The translations under genes and the position numbers were made by a program. Shown piece by piece: positions 11,925 through 23,138 of a DNA stretch of 64,000 nt (the stretch's first letter is position 1; each line of letters opens with the position of its first letter). Location: positions 48,291,588 through 48,355,587 of the forward strand of contig BRKX01000018.1 of the NCBI GenBank assembly GCA_026008535.1, read 5' to 3'. This stretch comes from Perilla frutescens (Eukaryota > Streptophyta > Magnoliopsida > Lamiales > Lamiaceae). The notes under the pieces are model-generated. The model was not told the DNA's origin and made no database searches. It saw only the letters and a program-made list of their open reading frames with translations.

Positions 11925-12179
11925 ACTCCCTCCGTCCCACTTTGATAGACTTGTTTTCCTTTTTGGTATGTCCTGATATATAGACACGTTTCTATATATA
12001 TTTAGCTAATTTATTAATATATACCCCTATTTAATATGTTCGCATTAGGCATTAATTAAAAATCAAGAAATAAATAGGGGCATATTAGTAAGTTTCTTGA
12101 TTAATTATCTTTTCCAATACTCTTCTTAATCCCCGTGAAAAACTTCAATCAGCCTATCAAAATGGGACAGAGAGAGTAT
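11925..12179. mobile_element. MITE with CTCCCTCCGTCCC end
   Basis: Left end TACTCCCTCCGTCCCACTTT, right end AAAATGGGACAGAGAGAGTA, which are imperfect inverted repeats. It lies just downstream of the stop codon of terpene synthase copy B. Confidence 0.7.
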
Positions 12180-12226
12180 ATAGTTTCATACTGATGCTCT
12201 TTGAGTAGCTCGACTTATTTATGTAT

Positions 12227-13888
12227 TCACTTTACGAGTTTGATGGGATCCACGATCACAGACTTGACCCGATTTCTTGACCCGTCAGACGGTGCTGAGT
12301 GATCATCTCCATCTTGATATTGACACAAAGCAATGCGTGCAAGATTGCAACATGTCCGAATGAAATTCTGGCTAAATATTGCATCATAGGTTATTTCCTT
12401 GTTCAACAATTTCCAATTATGATCGATCAATTCTTTCACATATGCACGAGCAACTTCTTCATCACATAAGCCGGTTTCGTGCATGTAGCATGAAACTGCT
12501 TGAAGATTGTCTTCCTGCACAATGAGTTCGAGTTCGTAAGAAAATCGAAAATCTTGTGGTAATATGACTACGAGAGCTAAAAATGAGTCGAGTTACCCAA
12601 ATTTCTGTTCTTTTTAAGATAAATAGACTGTTTGAGACATATAGTCAAAGAAGTGGTAACGTGAACTATGAATTAAAAATAAATTGATGGGGTTATTTGG
12701 CATTTATATCTCATTATTTAATCAGTCAATCCGGGTTATTTGACCTTTATCCCATTAATTATTAAATTAGTCTTATTAGTCATAAGAAAATAATGATTAT
12801 TAAGTATATTTAAATATATGTATACTATATATGCTCATATAGGCCTAAATTAATTATAATTAAGATTGTGGGCCTTGATTGTGATGGCTAAATTAAGTTC
12901 AAAATTGACTTGATAACAGATGAGCCAGGTTTGAGCTTGATAATACTCGACTGTCGAGCATCAATTCATCCCTAGTGACCACATGTTTGAAATAAAAGAT
13001 TTTGTGTGTTCATATGTATGCATCGTACCTTAGATGAAATTAGGTCGTTGGCGAGACGAAAGATGGTACCGGAGGAACGCAACGAGGCATGCCCGTCGTT
13101 CAAGCTTTCTATGGCTTCATTTGTGACAGTGGGAGTGATGAAGAAGAAGGCATGAGTTAACAATACAACCCCAGAAGATGAAATCAACCCATTATTAAGG
13201 TATTCATCAAATTTTGGAATTTCTCTCTTGTAATGAATCCACTTTGCTTCTCTCAAGAATGACTTGCATAAATCTGCCCACTGAAAATACATATCACAAT
13301 TCCATTAAATTGGGCTCACTTAATTAGATGCAATCAAGACTTTCAACATCATCTTAAAAAAAAAAAAAAAAAAAAAACAAAAAACCCAATATCCTAGTCT
13401 TATTATAAAATTGATCATCAATTTTCACTTTTTTTTGGATATCGTCTATATATACATGACATCCTCTATCAGATAATTATTAAAAAAAATTAAATACACA
13501 TAATTATTATATTGAATCTTATATGTATGGTATCATTGGTGTAAGTATAAATATTATATATATATATATATATGAAATTATCAATTCAAGATCTGAAAGA
13601 TAAAAAATATCAATTCAGGACCTAAAAAATAAAAATTATCAATCTAGGACCTCAAAAATCATATATTTTGATTTCTTTTTTATTTTTAAATTATTTTAAT
13701 ATTCATTTTTATTAATTATCTACTAAATTTAATAAAGAAATTATTTAAAATAAGTAAAAATTTATACATAATCGACATACATGATTTTTGAGGTCTTAAA
13801 TTGATAATTTTCATATTTCATGTTCTGAATTCATAGTTATCACCTTTCATGTCCTGAATTGATAAATTACCTAACACACACACACACA

Positions 13889-13930
<42 letters not shown>

Positions 13931-16336
13931 ACCACTTCCTTAAGTTGATAAACGATGAAGTGATTTTGGTGCTTGTAAAAAGTATCATAAGCCAAATCAT
14001 TAACGGTGTTGTAAAGAGCTAAGAATAAGAGCTTCATGTAGTAAGGGAGATGATTCACACCATTGATATCCCATCTAAATTCAAAACATTAATTAATCAA
14101 TAAAATATGGTTCATATCATAAAATATACGAACTTAATTTGCACCGATTATTTAAATTAATGTTATCAGAAGTACATTGTTAAAATCGGTGCAAATTTAA
14201 ATTCGTGTATTTTAAGACAATTAACATACCTTTCAACAGCTCTTGTGAGTTGCTCTAGCTCTTCTGGAGTGCCATAAACATCATAGATATCATCCAAAAC
14301 AGTAATCAGTTGCACCACTTTGGCTAATTCCACGCGGAATTTGCTAAGCTCGGGCTCGAAAGCCATTCCAACGCTCCAAAAGAAGCTTTCCATTGCTCTG
14401 TCTCTAGCAAAACTCAAATTTTCTGCTAACCCCACTCCTCTCCACCACCTGCAATTTTTATCACGCTCATGGAAGTGGTCACGGTGGGTGTGGATCGATT
14501 ATCGAGCATTAGTGTAAATATAATATTAGTACCTTGTCACCTCTTGAAGCTCAAGTTGATGTAGAGATTGCACCTTGTTGAAATCCAATATGGCCAATTT
14601 GTGCAACATTTGATTTGTCACATTTTGTTTATGATCATACATCTCAATATTCCACCTTGCTTCCAATCTTGGCATTCTATGGTGGGATGGAAGCTCTAAG
14701 GCATGCCTCACTCTCTCACCGAATTTCTTGTCCACGTCAGCACTCGTGCTCGTGTTGTTGAGGTGGAATCTCGTAAACTCTCTAGCCTCGTCTAAGATAT
14801 TCTCTCCCTCAAATGCAAGATAAGACGTTTCATACAGACTTAACATTCCACGTCTGTCCATGCTTAAGCTCTCCATGAATCTCTTGTTCGAGTCCTTGAA
14901 TCTCTCGAATATATCTTTTATTTTTCCTCGTCAAATTAATGTAACATGTGATTAGTTCAAAATTGAAGATATATTTTATTTTTTCTGAATAGCTCGACTC
15001 ATTTAACTACGTACCTGTGGAAATATGGCGGCCATGTTGTCTAAGGAGCCTGAAATATAGCGCAGAAACATGCAAATCATTAATATTTTCTATTAATATT
15101 TGTGAAGATTGAAGTCTTTGAAGTGATTTGTTGATGAATTCTTCAAATTTATATCCCAACCCTAGACGATCAACATCATCCACTAATTCAAGCAACCTCA
15201 ATGCCTCCACCTCACCTTCATCAAGAAAGTAGCTACCATAATTAATAAGTGGGCTATGACAATTAACTATAAAATTAAATTACTTATCCTTCAATTTTCT
15301 CTTTGGCACATTGCATGAGCTTTTATTGTTCCTAGTTTAATTTATTTACTAAGAGTATCTCCGGTGGTGTACCATAATTTTGGTACATAATTCTGCCACG
15401 TTAATGCTACATCAAAAATTATATACCTACTTTTTTAAATACACATTCCCTTCAAATCACCCACTATAACATATGGTACAAACATAATTTTTTGGGATCC
15501 CACCATTATATCACCCATTAGACAAATGGTAAATGGGATAGGCGGGCCCCACATTTGACCAAAACAAGATGAAATCTTGGTACATGTATTAGAAATGGTA
15601 TTTAGTTTTGTACCAATTTTTTAAAGCTCCACTATAGTATGTACCAAGAGTTGGTACATACAACTCTTTTGTACCTAAAAAAATCATCTATTGTGGATGC
15701 TCTAAAATAATATTGTTATAAAGATTAGGGTAAGTTTCTCTATTTCAACTTTATATTCCATCCAATGTTCCAACTTGTATGAGCTAGATTCAACACAACT
15801 ATTAGATTTGGAACGTGTATTTAATTTTTTTAAAAAAAATTATTTTTTTCAGTTGGAGGAAGAGAGAGTGGAGGATCTCAAACCTGAGACGTTTTTCTTT
15901 TACATAGATCTCGACCACCATTTAGGCGTCCGTGAAGGGACTTGTATTTTGTTTTATTTATAACTAGTAGTTATTAACTTTTTTTAAATACACGGGTATG
16001 AAATTCAATAATTGAAAACTGAGATAGGATACAAGGTTACGTTGGAGTTGGAGTTGGAATAGAGGATCTCGTCTGTATTTACTGACCTTCTTTGTGACGA
16101 AGCATACGTATTATTTCCATCTCCATTTTCTTTACATTCTCCTCTTCAACTTCCATCTGTTCAAACTATATATGCATATTAATAGAATTAAAAAGAAAAG
16201 AAAAGGATTGATATATATATATATGTATATATAATTATACCTGCAGATGATTATTTTGATTGGCAATGGATTCCATGAAGTCATAGCTCCAAGAACTTGG
16301 CGGGAAATTAGGTGGCTGGTTTTGCAGTGTGCACAT
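12227..16336 (-). CDS. Terpene synthase copy B, complete (TPS-b/g-like, no transit peptide)
   Basis: This enzyme should convert a prenyl diphosphate to a mono- or sesquiterpene. The exons, read on the minus strand, are 16336-16241, 16156-16087, 15215-15015, 14914-14533, 14448-14230, 14074-13933, 13280-13029 and 12514-12227. They sum to 1650 nt, or 549 aa. The N-terminal domain begins MCTLQNQPPNFPPSSWSYDF. It has no plastid transit peptide and no RRx8W motif, which fits a cytosolic enzyme. RLEARW, then DDIYDVYG (about residue 300) and NDLISSKE form the catalytic signatures. Relative to copy A it lacks five residues just after NDLISSKED. Introns carry MITEs at 13577 and 15352 and long GA and A runs. 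Two more first-exon-like units lie upstream. The product cannot be told from sequence. I am confident of the family and exon model. Confidence 0.92.
13577..13871. mobile_element. Fold-back MITE in an intron of copy B
   Basis: The arms pair: CAATTCAGGACCT and GACCTCAAAAATCAT on the left, ATGATTTTTGAGGTC and TGTCCTGAATTGATAA on the right. A second member of the family is at 62815-63183. Confidence 0.7.
15352..15703. mobile_element. MITE with AGAGTATCTCCGG end
   Basis: Left end AGAGTATCTCCGGTGG and right end CTATTGTGGATGCTCT form imperfect inverted repeats. The inside contains repeated GGTACA / TGTACC words. It lies in the second intron of terpene synthase copy B. Confidence 0.6.
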
Positions 16337-16481
16337 TATTTTCTTCTGCTTTCTAAATGTTATGCATTTATTTGAATATCTTTTTCTTCCCTGTATAGAG
16401 AGAGAAAGACTCGAGGAAAATCCCTTCTATACAACATAAACAAAATAAATTAGTCAAATCATGCATTTTGTTGTGTATTTC

Positions 16482-16630
16482 GGAAAATTCTATGCTACCC
16501 TCGGGTATTACCTTAAGTGTCACAATAGGTTTATTATGATATTTGAAAGTGTCACAATAGATCTATTGTGACACTACAAAACACCCATTGTGACACTTTG
16601 GGTAATGTCCGGGGTAGCATAGAATTTTCC
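16482..16630. mobile_element. 149-bp MITE with perfect 9-bp duplication
   Basis: Perfect terminal repeats: GGAAAATTCTATGCTACCC on the left and its complement on the right. GTGTATTTC is duplicated at 16473-16481 and 16631-16639. A 9-bp duplication is typical of Mutator-like elements. It sits about 150 bp upstream of the start codon of terpene synthase copy B. A truncated relative follows at about 16652-16775. Confidence 0.88.
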
Positions 16631-16801
16631 GTGTATTTCAATGAGATATCAATGGGAAATTCTATGCTAGTTTTAACGTAGTGTGTCATCTGTCACAATA
16701 GATTTAATGTGACACTCTAATATGTCACAATAAGTCTATTCTGATACATGAAAGTGTCACAATATTCATCTATTATATATAGAATACATATTATGTACTT
16801 A

Positions 16802-17431
16802 GGGGGTGTATTGGACTGGGATTTTATTAGATTTTAAAGGACTTTAAAGTCCATAGATTTATAAAATTCATAGACTCCACATGGAGTCTCCCTGACTTGG
16901 GTATAGATTTCGAATGGATTTCGGACAATTTTAATGGATTTGAAATCCTTCTTCCCAGCGCTCGCTGGGACACAGCGAGCGCTGAATATGTAACCCAACG
17001 GCCTCTGGAAGCCAGCCGACGAGTAAATTAAAACTAGCGACCGCTGGAAGCTAGCGGCTTCTGGGACTTAGGCATTTGAACGCCTCAGCAGCCGCTGGGG
17101 TACACCGCGCACTGGGGTGTCCGAATTTAACTCCTCAACGGCCGCTGGAGTATATATACCACGTGCCAGGTTTTAAGAATCCATGAAAATCTCGTGTGCA
17201 AAGGTCGAATTTCATCCTTTGTATTTTTATGTGATTTTGAGGTGAAATCCAATAGAATCACTAACTTTTTAAAGTCCATGGAATTTTGAATACAGTTGGA
17301 TTTTTATAGACATTTTACAATCTGTGTTGAATACCTCTAGATTTTTAAAGACTTTTAAAAGTCTAAATTGAATACACCCAGATTTTGAAAGTCCAACAAA
17401 ATCCTACAGAATCTCAATCCAATACACCCCC
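16802..17431. mobile_element. Harbinger-like MITE, 630 bp
   Basis: The ends are GGGGGTGTATTGGA and TCCAATACACCCCC. TTA is duplicated on both sides (16799-16801, 17432-17434), as in PIF/Harbinger elements. The middle is a GC-rich block with GCTCGCTGGG, CGGCCGCTGG and similar words. The same arms, in inverse orientation, bound the large element at 54930-60749. Confidence 0.85.
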
Positions 17432-17689
17432 TTAGTATTACAATACTTAAATTATAACTCAATAATTGATATTTGTTTTTGGAATCAGCTAAGTTATTTT
17501 CTAAAATATATAATACCACTATGAAGAATTTTTCGACATGCAAGCCTTATTAAAAATGATGAATTATATATACGAGTTACAATTATTTAAATATTATTAA
17601 TTTGAGAGCTTAAATACAGTTTGAAGTTATACACTCATAAGTTATAATATTTTTCAATCTTGAAACAATAAATTATAATATTTTGTCAA

Positions 17690-17965
17690 TCTTGAAACAA
17701 TAAAGTGTATCGAACTATATCAAGCTTTTACCGAACTTTTATGAAGTTTTTATCGAACTCTTTATTGAGCTCTAATCGAACTTGTTATCGAGTCTAGCTC
17801 GAGTCGAACTTGATCACAAATAATTTTATAATCGTGTCACACTCGAACAAGAAACCGAAGTTTGAGTCAACCTTGAATTCAAACTTGAGCCCAGATGGAT
17901 AGAGGAACTCAAATTCAAACGTGAAGATAATTTGACTTGATTCGGTTTATTTACGGCCTTAATTA
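17690..17965. repeat. Decayed fragment related to the TAGGGCTGTAA MITE
   Basis: Rich in CGAACTT, GAGCTC and CTCGAGTCGAAC words, ending near CGGTTTATTTACGGCC. This is similar in style to the element at 9661-10097. Ends are not certain. Confidence 0.4.
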
Positions 17966-18407
17966 ATGCTCATTTGAATCAACATACATACATACATATA
18001 TATGTGTCTGTGTTAAAAATTTCTTAATTGCAATCCAAATATTACATGTAGGTAGTACGTACACATCTTCGGGCACACGAGTTGGGCTGATATCTATTAC
18101 AAAAATTGAGTTTGAATTTTCAATACGTGTGGATGAAAGTGTTGATATTAAACACACACACACACAAACAAATAAACCTGAATAAGATAAATTTATGTGT
18201 CAAAATTCGTAAAATGGGTCTAATTTTGAATCCAAACATAATCAAATTAAATACCAATAAAATTATAAATAAATCAACAAATATAGGGTTGGATTTGAAT
18301 TAATCTTGAACCGTCTTATAAATTTAACTCATATAAACAATCTCACACAAAATTCCTTCTAATAACAAACCATACTAATCGTAGAAAAAAAATTGATAAT
18401 AAAAAAA

Positions 18408-18657
18408 TACTCCCTCATTTTCCATTTAAATGTCATTTTGGATGAACACACACAAATTAATAAATTAATTAAATTGCTTAATACACCCTTGTGTAAATAC
18501 ATTAAATAAGTTAAATATAGATGTGCGAATGCATTAAATGAGGGCAAATGCAGGAAAGTTGTGAATGTTTTGTCTCGAATTTATAGAATGACATTTTTTT
18601 TTCTGAAACAAAATTAAAATGCTAGAATGACACTTATTCAGAAACGGAGAGAGTATA
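18408..18657. mobile_element. MITE with CTCCCTC end
   Basis: Left end TACTCCCTCATTTTCC, right end AACGGAGAGAGTATA. It is homologous to the halves of the MITE at 41545-43014, sharing AAATTAATAAATTAATTAAA and AAAATGCTAGAA. Confidence 0.7.
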
Positions 18658-18664
18658 TACGTAC

Positions 18665-18745
18665 CGGATAATTATGTTGATTGGCAATAATGGATTCCAA
18701 GAACTCATGGCTCACAGAACTTGGTCCCAAGGGGGAAAGGGCCAT
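18665..18745 (-). other. Terpene synthase first-exon-like unit 2
   Basis: Read on the minus strand, this is ATG plus 27 codons, MALSPLGPSSVSHEFLESII and so on, ending in a GTACGT donor in phase 0. It matches the first exon of copy B (16336-16241) in ESI..NQ and in length class. The 5' flank is also homologous (GAAGGAATT, GACTCTTT, CTCTCTCTATATA). The tryptophan of the SWSYDF motif is changed here. No second exon follows before 16156. It could be an alternative first exon of copy B or a leftover of a duplicated gene. Confidence 0.7.
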
Positions 18746-18963
18746 TATTTTTCTTTTATTTTCTGATTGTTATTGAGTATGTTTTTTTTTTCTTTTTCCC
18801 AATATATATAGAGAGAGAGGGGGAAAAAGAGTCGATGGTAATTCCTTCTGAGAAATAAATGGAGTGTAGAATATAGCAAAACAAATTTATTTCGCCGTCA
18901 AAGCGGCGATATCATTTTACAGCCGCTGTATTTTAATATTGAATATTGAATACTGATATTATA

Positions 18964-19012
18964 TATAGATAGATAGATAGATAGATAGATAGGTAGATAG
19001 ATAGATAGATAT
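18964..19012. repeat. (GATA)n microsatellite
   Basis: About eleven GATA units with one GGTA interruption. Confidence 0.9.
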
Positions 19013-19065
19013 GGAATCATTTGTTTGTGAATATTAGTCAAATGTGTAATTTATGGATAAATCAT

Positions 19066-19361
19066 ACTCCTTCCGTCTCAATTATATAGTCCATCTTATT
19101 TTCGCATGTAGATTAAAAATATTTATGAAAACAGGATATTAAAGCTTAACTTCCAATATTACGTACGCTTATTTAAAATTTATGGCTTTAAAAATTTGAA
19201 ATGGTTGATTTTTAATTTTCAAGACTTAACAAATTAAGGTATATATTTGTATATTATTATTATTGTAAAAATTAATACTATTTATAGTTATAAGACTATA
19301 TAATCGGGACACACTTCAAAATAGTAATAGGGACTATATAAATGAGACGGGGGGAATATCA
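19066..19361. mobile_element. MITE with CTCCTTCCGTCTC end
   Basis: Left end TACTCCTTCCGTCTCAATTA, right end ATAAATGAGACGGGGGGAAT. It shares TTATATAGTCC-type inner ends with the copies near 37635 and 43213. Confidence 0.7.
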
Positions 19362-19399
19362 TCAATTAGATTTGTTACATGAATAATTACGATTAATTA

Positions 19400-20640
19400 T
19401 TTTTTACAGTTATTTTATGTAGTAATTGTTTTTGATAAATTTATGCTACTTTTACGTTTCAAAATGTTTAATTAAGCTGTTATTTCGTAATGTTTTTTCA
19501 CATCTCGGAGATGTTTATAATTTCGTTTGGAGATAAGCATGGCATAATATATTGTTATGCTATTTTTACGAGTCATAATTCTTAATTTAGGATTTCTTAA
19601 TATTTTTTTCATTTTACACAATTAGAGTGTGTGTGTGTATATATATATAATTATTTTTTAGAAAATAATTGATTATAAATCAAAAATAGAAAATTAAATA
19701 CTAAACAAATATATATTTTAATTTGATATAAATTATAATCAACTCTAATTAATAATTATAAAATTAAATTTAAGCACAATAAATTAAAATTGAAAGAAAA
19801 ATAAAATAACCTTAATAAATTGAAATTTTACTTGGGTAAGGGAGAGTGTTGCATAAAGTATAACGGATAATTTCATCCGCGAGGGAAATCCATTTTCACA
19901 ACAAATTAAAATGGAACACTCGAACCTTCCATCTATATATACATGAAACTTTAATTAATTAATATTTTACACAAAACTTAATTAATTAATATTTTAAGTT
20001 ATGTTCTTTCTTGACCTCATCAAGGTGTTTAATTTCTAGTAATCAATATATATTGTCTAGATGATGCAATCTTTGAAGAGATTGCAAAAGAGACCAAGGG
20101 GCGTCGGACTTGAAGGAAACTCTTACGTTTTCAATCCATTAAAGAAGGCGTGAAAAATCGAAAATGTGTTCGTTTAGAGGGTTCTAAATTGTGAGTAACG
20201 CCTTTATCGGGTTTTTTTTATTGGAGAAGTCGATTTGTTCTCTATTTGGGTGTTGCACTCTAGATTAGGTGTGGTGTCACTGAATTGGATTACCATATCG
20301 TGTGTGTTCGTTATTGATTTATTACTATTCTAGTATTGTTCAATTCTACAAAGGATTAACTAATTGAAAATATTAAGGAACTACATGATTTTAAATTGAT
20401 ATTGTCTTCGTGAATTTCAAGCTCATATACTTTACCATGAGTTTGTCTCACTAAACGAGCTCGAACGAGTTTTTACCAAATCTTTAGATATTCAGAATTT
20501 TCAACACATCTCTCTCTCTATATATATATATAAATGAGAATCACATCCTCATATGCAAACTAAGTATGAATTTTCATTATTTATATCATTCTGTGTTTGA
20601 TATTAAAAATAAACCATGCACGCTAATTGTAAAGGAAAAT
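19400..20640. other. AT-rich intergenic stretch
   Basis: A moderately GC-richer part at about 20060-20350 (GAAGAGATTGCAAAAGAGAC, then TGTTGCACTCTAGATTAG) looks like a decayed retroelement leader or LTR, but I could not define ends or a coding frame. The rest is low-complexity. Confidence 0.35.
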
Positions 20641-20670
20641 GATAATAAACATGCATATATACATATATAC

Positions 20671-20778
20671 TAGATAATTATTTTGATTGTCAATGGACTC
20701 CAAGAACTCATAGCTCCAAGAATTTGGCTGGAAATTAGGTGTCAAGTGCAGCTGTTTATTTGCAGGGAAAAGGGCCAT
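20671..20778 (-). other. Terpene synthase first-exon-like unit 3
   Basis: On the minus strand this is an open exon of 36 codons starting MALFPANKQLHLTPNF and containing NSWSYEFLESIDNQNNYL. It ends in phase 0 before GTATAT. It keeps the tryptophan motif of copy B and would splice in frame to the copy B second exon at 16156, although that intron would be about 4.5 kb. The 5' flank has the same order of motifs as copy B (GTAGAAGGGA, GAGTCTCTCTCTC, AGAAAATAATG). No further exon lies nearby. Confidence 0.75.
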
Positions 20779-20811
20779 TATTTTCTTATATTTTCTAAAT
20801 CATATAAATCT

Positions 20812-20813
<2 letters not shown>

Positions 20814-20859
<46 letters not shown>
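20814..20859. repeat. (GA)n microsatellite in a putative terpene synthase leader
   Basis: About 22 GA units on the + strand. On the minus strand it is a CT run just upstream of first-exon unit 3, where the other two units have shorter CT runs. Confidence 0.9.
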
Positions 20860-20861
<2 letters not shown>

Positions 20862-21215
20862 CGTCCCTTCTACATAATAAAATAAAATAAAAAATAGTTA
20901 AATCTTGTAATATTCATGTATTTTTAAATTAATCGTGTCGCAACTATATATCTTACTCTTTTATCATTCAAGCTGTGGGATATTGATGGGTGCAATTAAA
21001 AATAGACGAAATGATATTCAAATTTATTGCAAGATCGAAAAAAAAAACTATTTTTAATTTCTAGCTAGGGGTTATTTTAATTTCTAGGGGTTAACGTTAT
21101 TTCAAATTTAGCTAGGGTTTGTTTTAAATTTCTATGATTTATTATAAGTTTTTAGGACTTGTTTTTTCAAAGCTAGCATGCAATGAAAGAATTGACTTTT
21201 TTTTTCATTTATTAT

Positions 21216-21457
21216 AATAATTAATATGGTGCAAATCATGATAGTGTGTACGAAATGAGATCTTTTATATAGCAACGGTTCGGATCCCCTATTACATGAT
21301 GTGCAAACGACAATGTGTAAGAAGGGTATTCATAAATGATAATTAATATGATGCAAATCATGATAGTGTGTACGAAATGAGATCTTTTATATAGCAACGG
21401 TTCGGATCCCCTATTACATGATGTGCAAACGACAATGTGTAAGAAGGGTATTCAAAC
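21216..21457. repeat. 122-bp tandem duplication
   Basis: Two nearly identical units, each with GTGTACGAAATGAGATC and GGTTCGGATCCCC, start near 21216 and 21338. High identity suggests a recent duplication. No coding sense was seen. Confidence 0.88.
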
Positions 21458-21499
21458 TAATAAAATTGTGGGCCCTAATTCATTTTTTATTTTCTTTAT

Positions 21500-22880
21500 G
21501 GAGTTGGACGCTAATTTATTTCCCAAATATGCTTTTCCTTTTCTTTTTTGCAACCATAATTTTTTAAAGAAAAAATAATTCTTTAAATATACCACATTTT
21601 TATTTTATTTTTTAGTTGGTAGCAGAGGAACGGTGACCTATGAACCAAAAACGTCTCTCTTTTACACATGAATTTCTACCGTTTGAATGTCCCAAAGGTA
21701 TAACGTTACCACATGTTTATAAAAAGAGTATATATGTGTGCTTATACATCAAAAGGTTTTACTCTAAATTAAATTGATCAATGTCTTAATGTTGGTAAAT
21801 ACAGAGGTTTGATTTTAGTAGTTGAAAGTTTGGTTTGAGGCACTAAGCTGATTGGTGTTCTTTTACCTAAGAATTGTAATGTTCCTACTAAATAATATTT
21901 AATTTGCTGATTGGTTTTCAAAAATATTAATCTTCATTTTGATTCTTGTTTTCCACTAGGACAATTTTAATTGATTAATTCATAGATAGGTAGAAAACAA
22001 AATTTGTTTCATCTCGTTTTTCACTTCACAAACACTCATCATACACGTTTCATCTCGTATTTCACTTCATTAGCACATGTCACGTTTTTCACTTCACCAA
22101 CACTCATCACACACGTTTCATCTCGTATTTCACTTCATCAGCACACGTCACGCGTGATGTAAAGAAGTAGAAGTGGTTGTGGCCTTAAGTAACGTGCAGG
22201 AAATGCGATGTATCTAAACAAAATCAAATAGTTGGTTTCAAAAAACAATTTCAAATAAATTTCGGCATAATAGCCAAAAAAGAATAGTGAGAGAAACATT
22301 TACAATATTTCTGAATTTTAGCCAATTCTTTTGAAATTGTCAAATTGCAACTTGGTCATACTTTTTCATTCATTGAATAAAATTGCGACCAAATTATTAT
22401 TTTGATTAACACCCATCTCTCCATGCATGTGTAATATATATATAAATATAAAACGTGATTTTATTATCTTCGATCGATATCTAAAAGAAAAAAAAAAGTT
22501 TGCTTCAAAAAACAAATAGATTTTCAAACAAATGCAACAAAGCCATTTGAATTTTATTGTTTGTTATATCTCCATAGAACAAATATTAATATCATAATTT
22601 AGGGGAAAAAACAAAGAGAAAAAACTAGTGCCTTGAATATAAATTACTGTAAAATCGATCCTAGATAATAAAAACACAAATTTATATGCCTCCGACCGAG
22701 TCATATGTTGGAGGGGCATATGTCGCGATTTACCTTTTCTAATGGACTCTCGGAACGGGGTGGTAAGGGACCTCTTGGATGAGGTTCACCCAACCTATCT
22801 ATAAGATCAACTTATACTCCAAATGAGGCAATTTTTTATTATGTTTCATTCAACTTTATTCAATCCATTGATCCTGATGC
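21500..22880. other. Intergenic stretch with short repeats
   Basis: A short repeat region at about 22010-22150 repeats TTTCATCTCGT.TTTCACTTCA and ACACTCATCA.ACACG words. No gene is visible. Confidence 0.45.
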
Positions 22881-23138
22881 ACTGGTAGCTCAAGAAACTA
22901 TAGACGCAGATGCTAAAATCGAGTTCAGACCCAAGAGGAAACCCGACATCTCCAAGGCGAAGGAGCTGCTCGGTTGGGAGCCTTATAACTATACACACAG
23001 ATTCTAAAATCGAGTTCAGACCCAACACAGAAGAAGATTCAGGGATGGGTAGCCGAAATTACCTGTGCATAAAGGTCTCCCAATGATGGTCTCAGATTTC
23101 AGGCAACAAATATTCGGTGATCACAAAGAAATGTGAAG
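22880..23138 (+). pseudogene. Scrambled UDP-xylose synthase (UXS) C-terminal fragment
   Basis: Three pieces match the C-terminal end of UDP-glucuronate decarboxylase (UXS), which makes UDP-xylose for cell walls. Piece 1 (about 22894-22983) reads ETIDADAKIEFRP then KRKPDISKAKELLGWEP. Piece 2 (about 22996-23037) repeats SKIEFRPNTEEDS. Piece 3 (about 23068-23138) reads HKGLPMMVSDFRQQIFGDHK followed by a stop. The NTE-D block is missing in piece 1 and reappears in piece 2, so the sequence has been duplicated and shuffled. There are stops between the pieces and no NAD-binding or catalytic part. It is a dead fragment. The lack of clear introns between pieces suggests a processed origin, but that is weak. 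Confidence 0.75.

Larger units (their letters stand above)
10447..12226. other. Region between the convergent terpene synthase copies
   Basis: It holds the 3' flanks of both copies. The 3' UTR of copy A starts with several GTCGAGTC repeats. A (TA)n run is near 10973-10992. Two CTCCCTCCGTCC-type MITEs are listed separately. No gene was seen. Confidence 0.6.

Noticed and set aside
13886..13929. GA-repeat run read as a protein with serine-leucine repeats
   Set aside because: It is a microsatellite at an intron border of terpene synthase copy B. The real exon ends at the donor before it.
20040..20350. Possible exon with EEIAKETKG
   Set aside because: The frame closes at once, no neighbouring exon was found, and the sequence reads more like a decayed retroelement leader.
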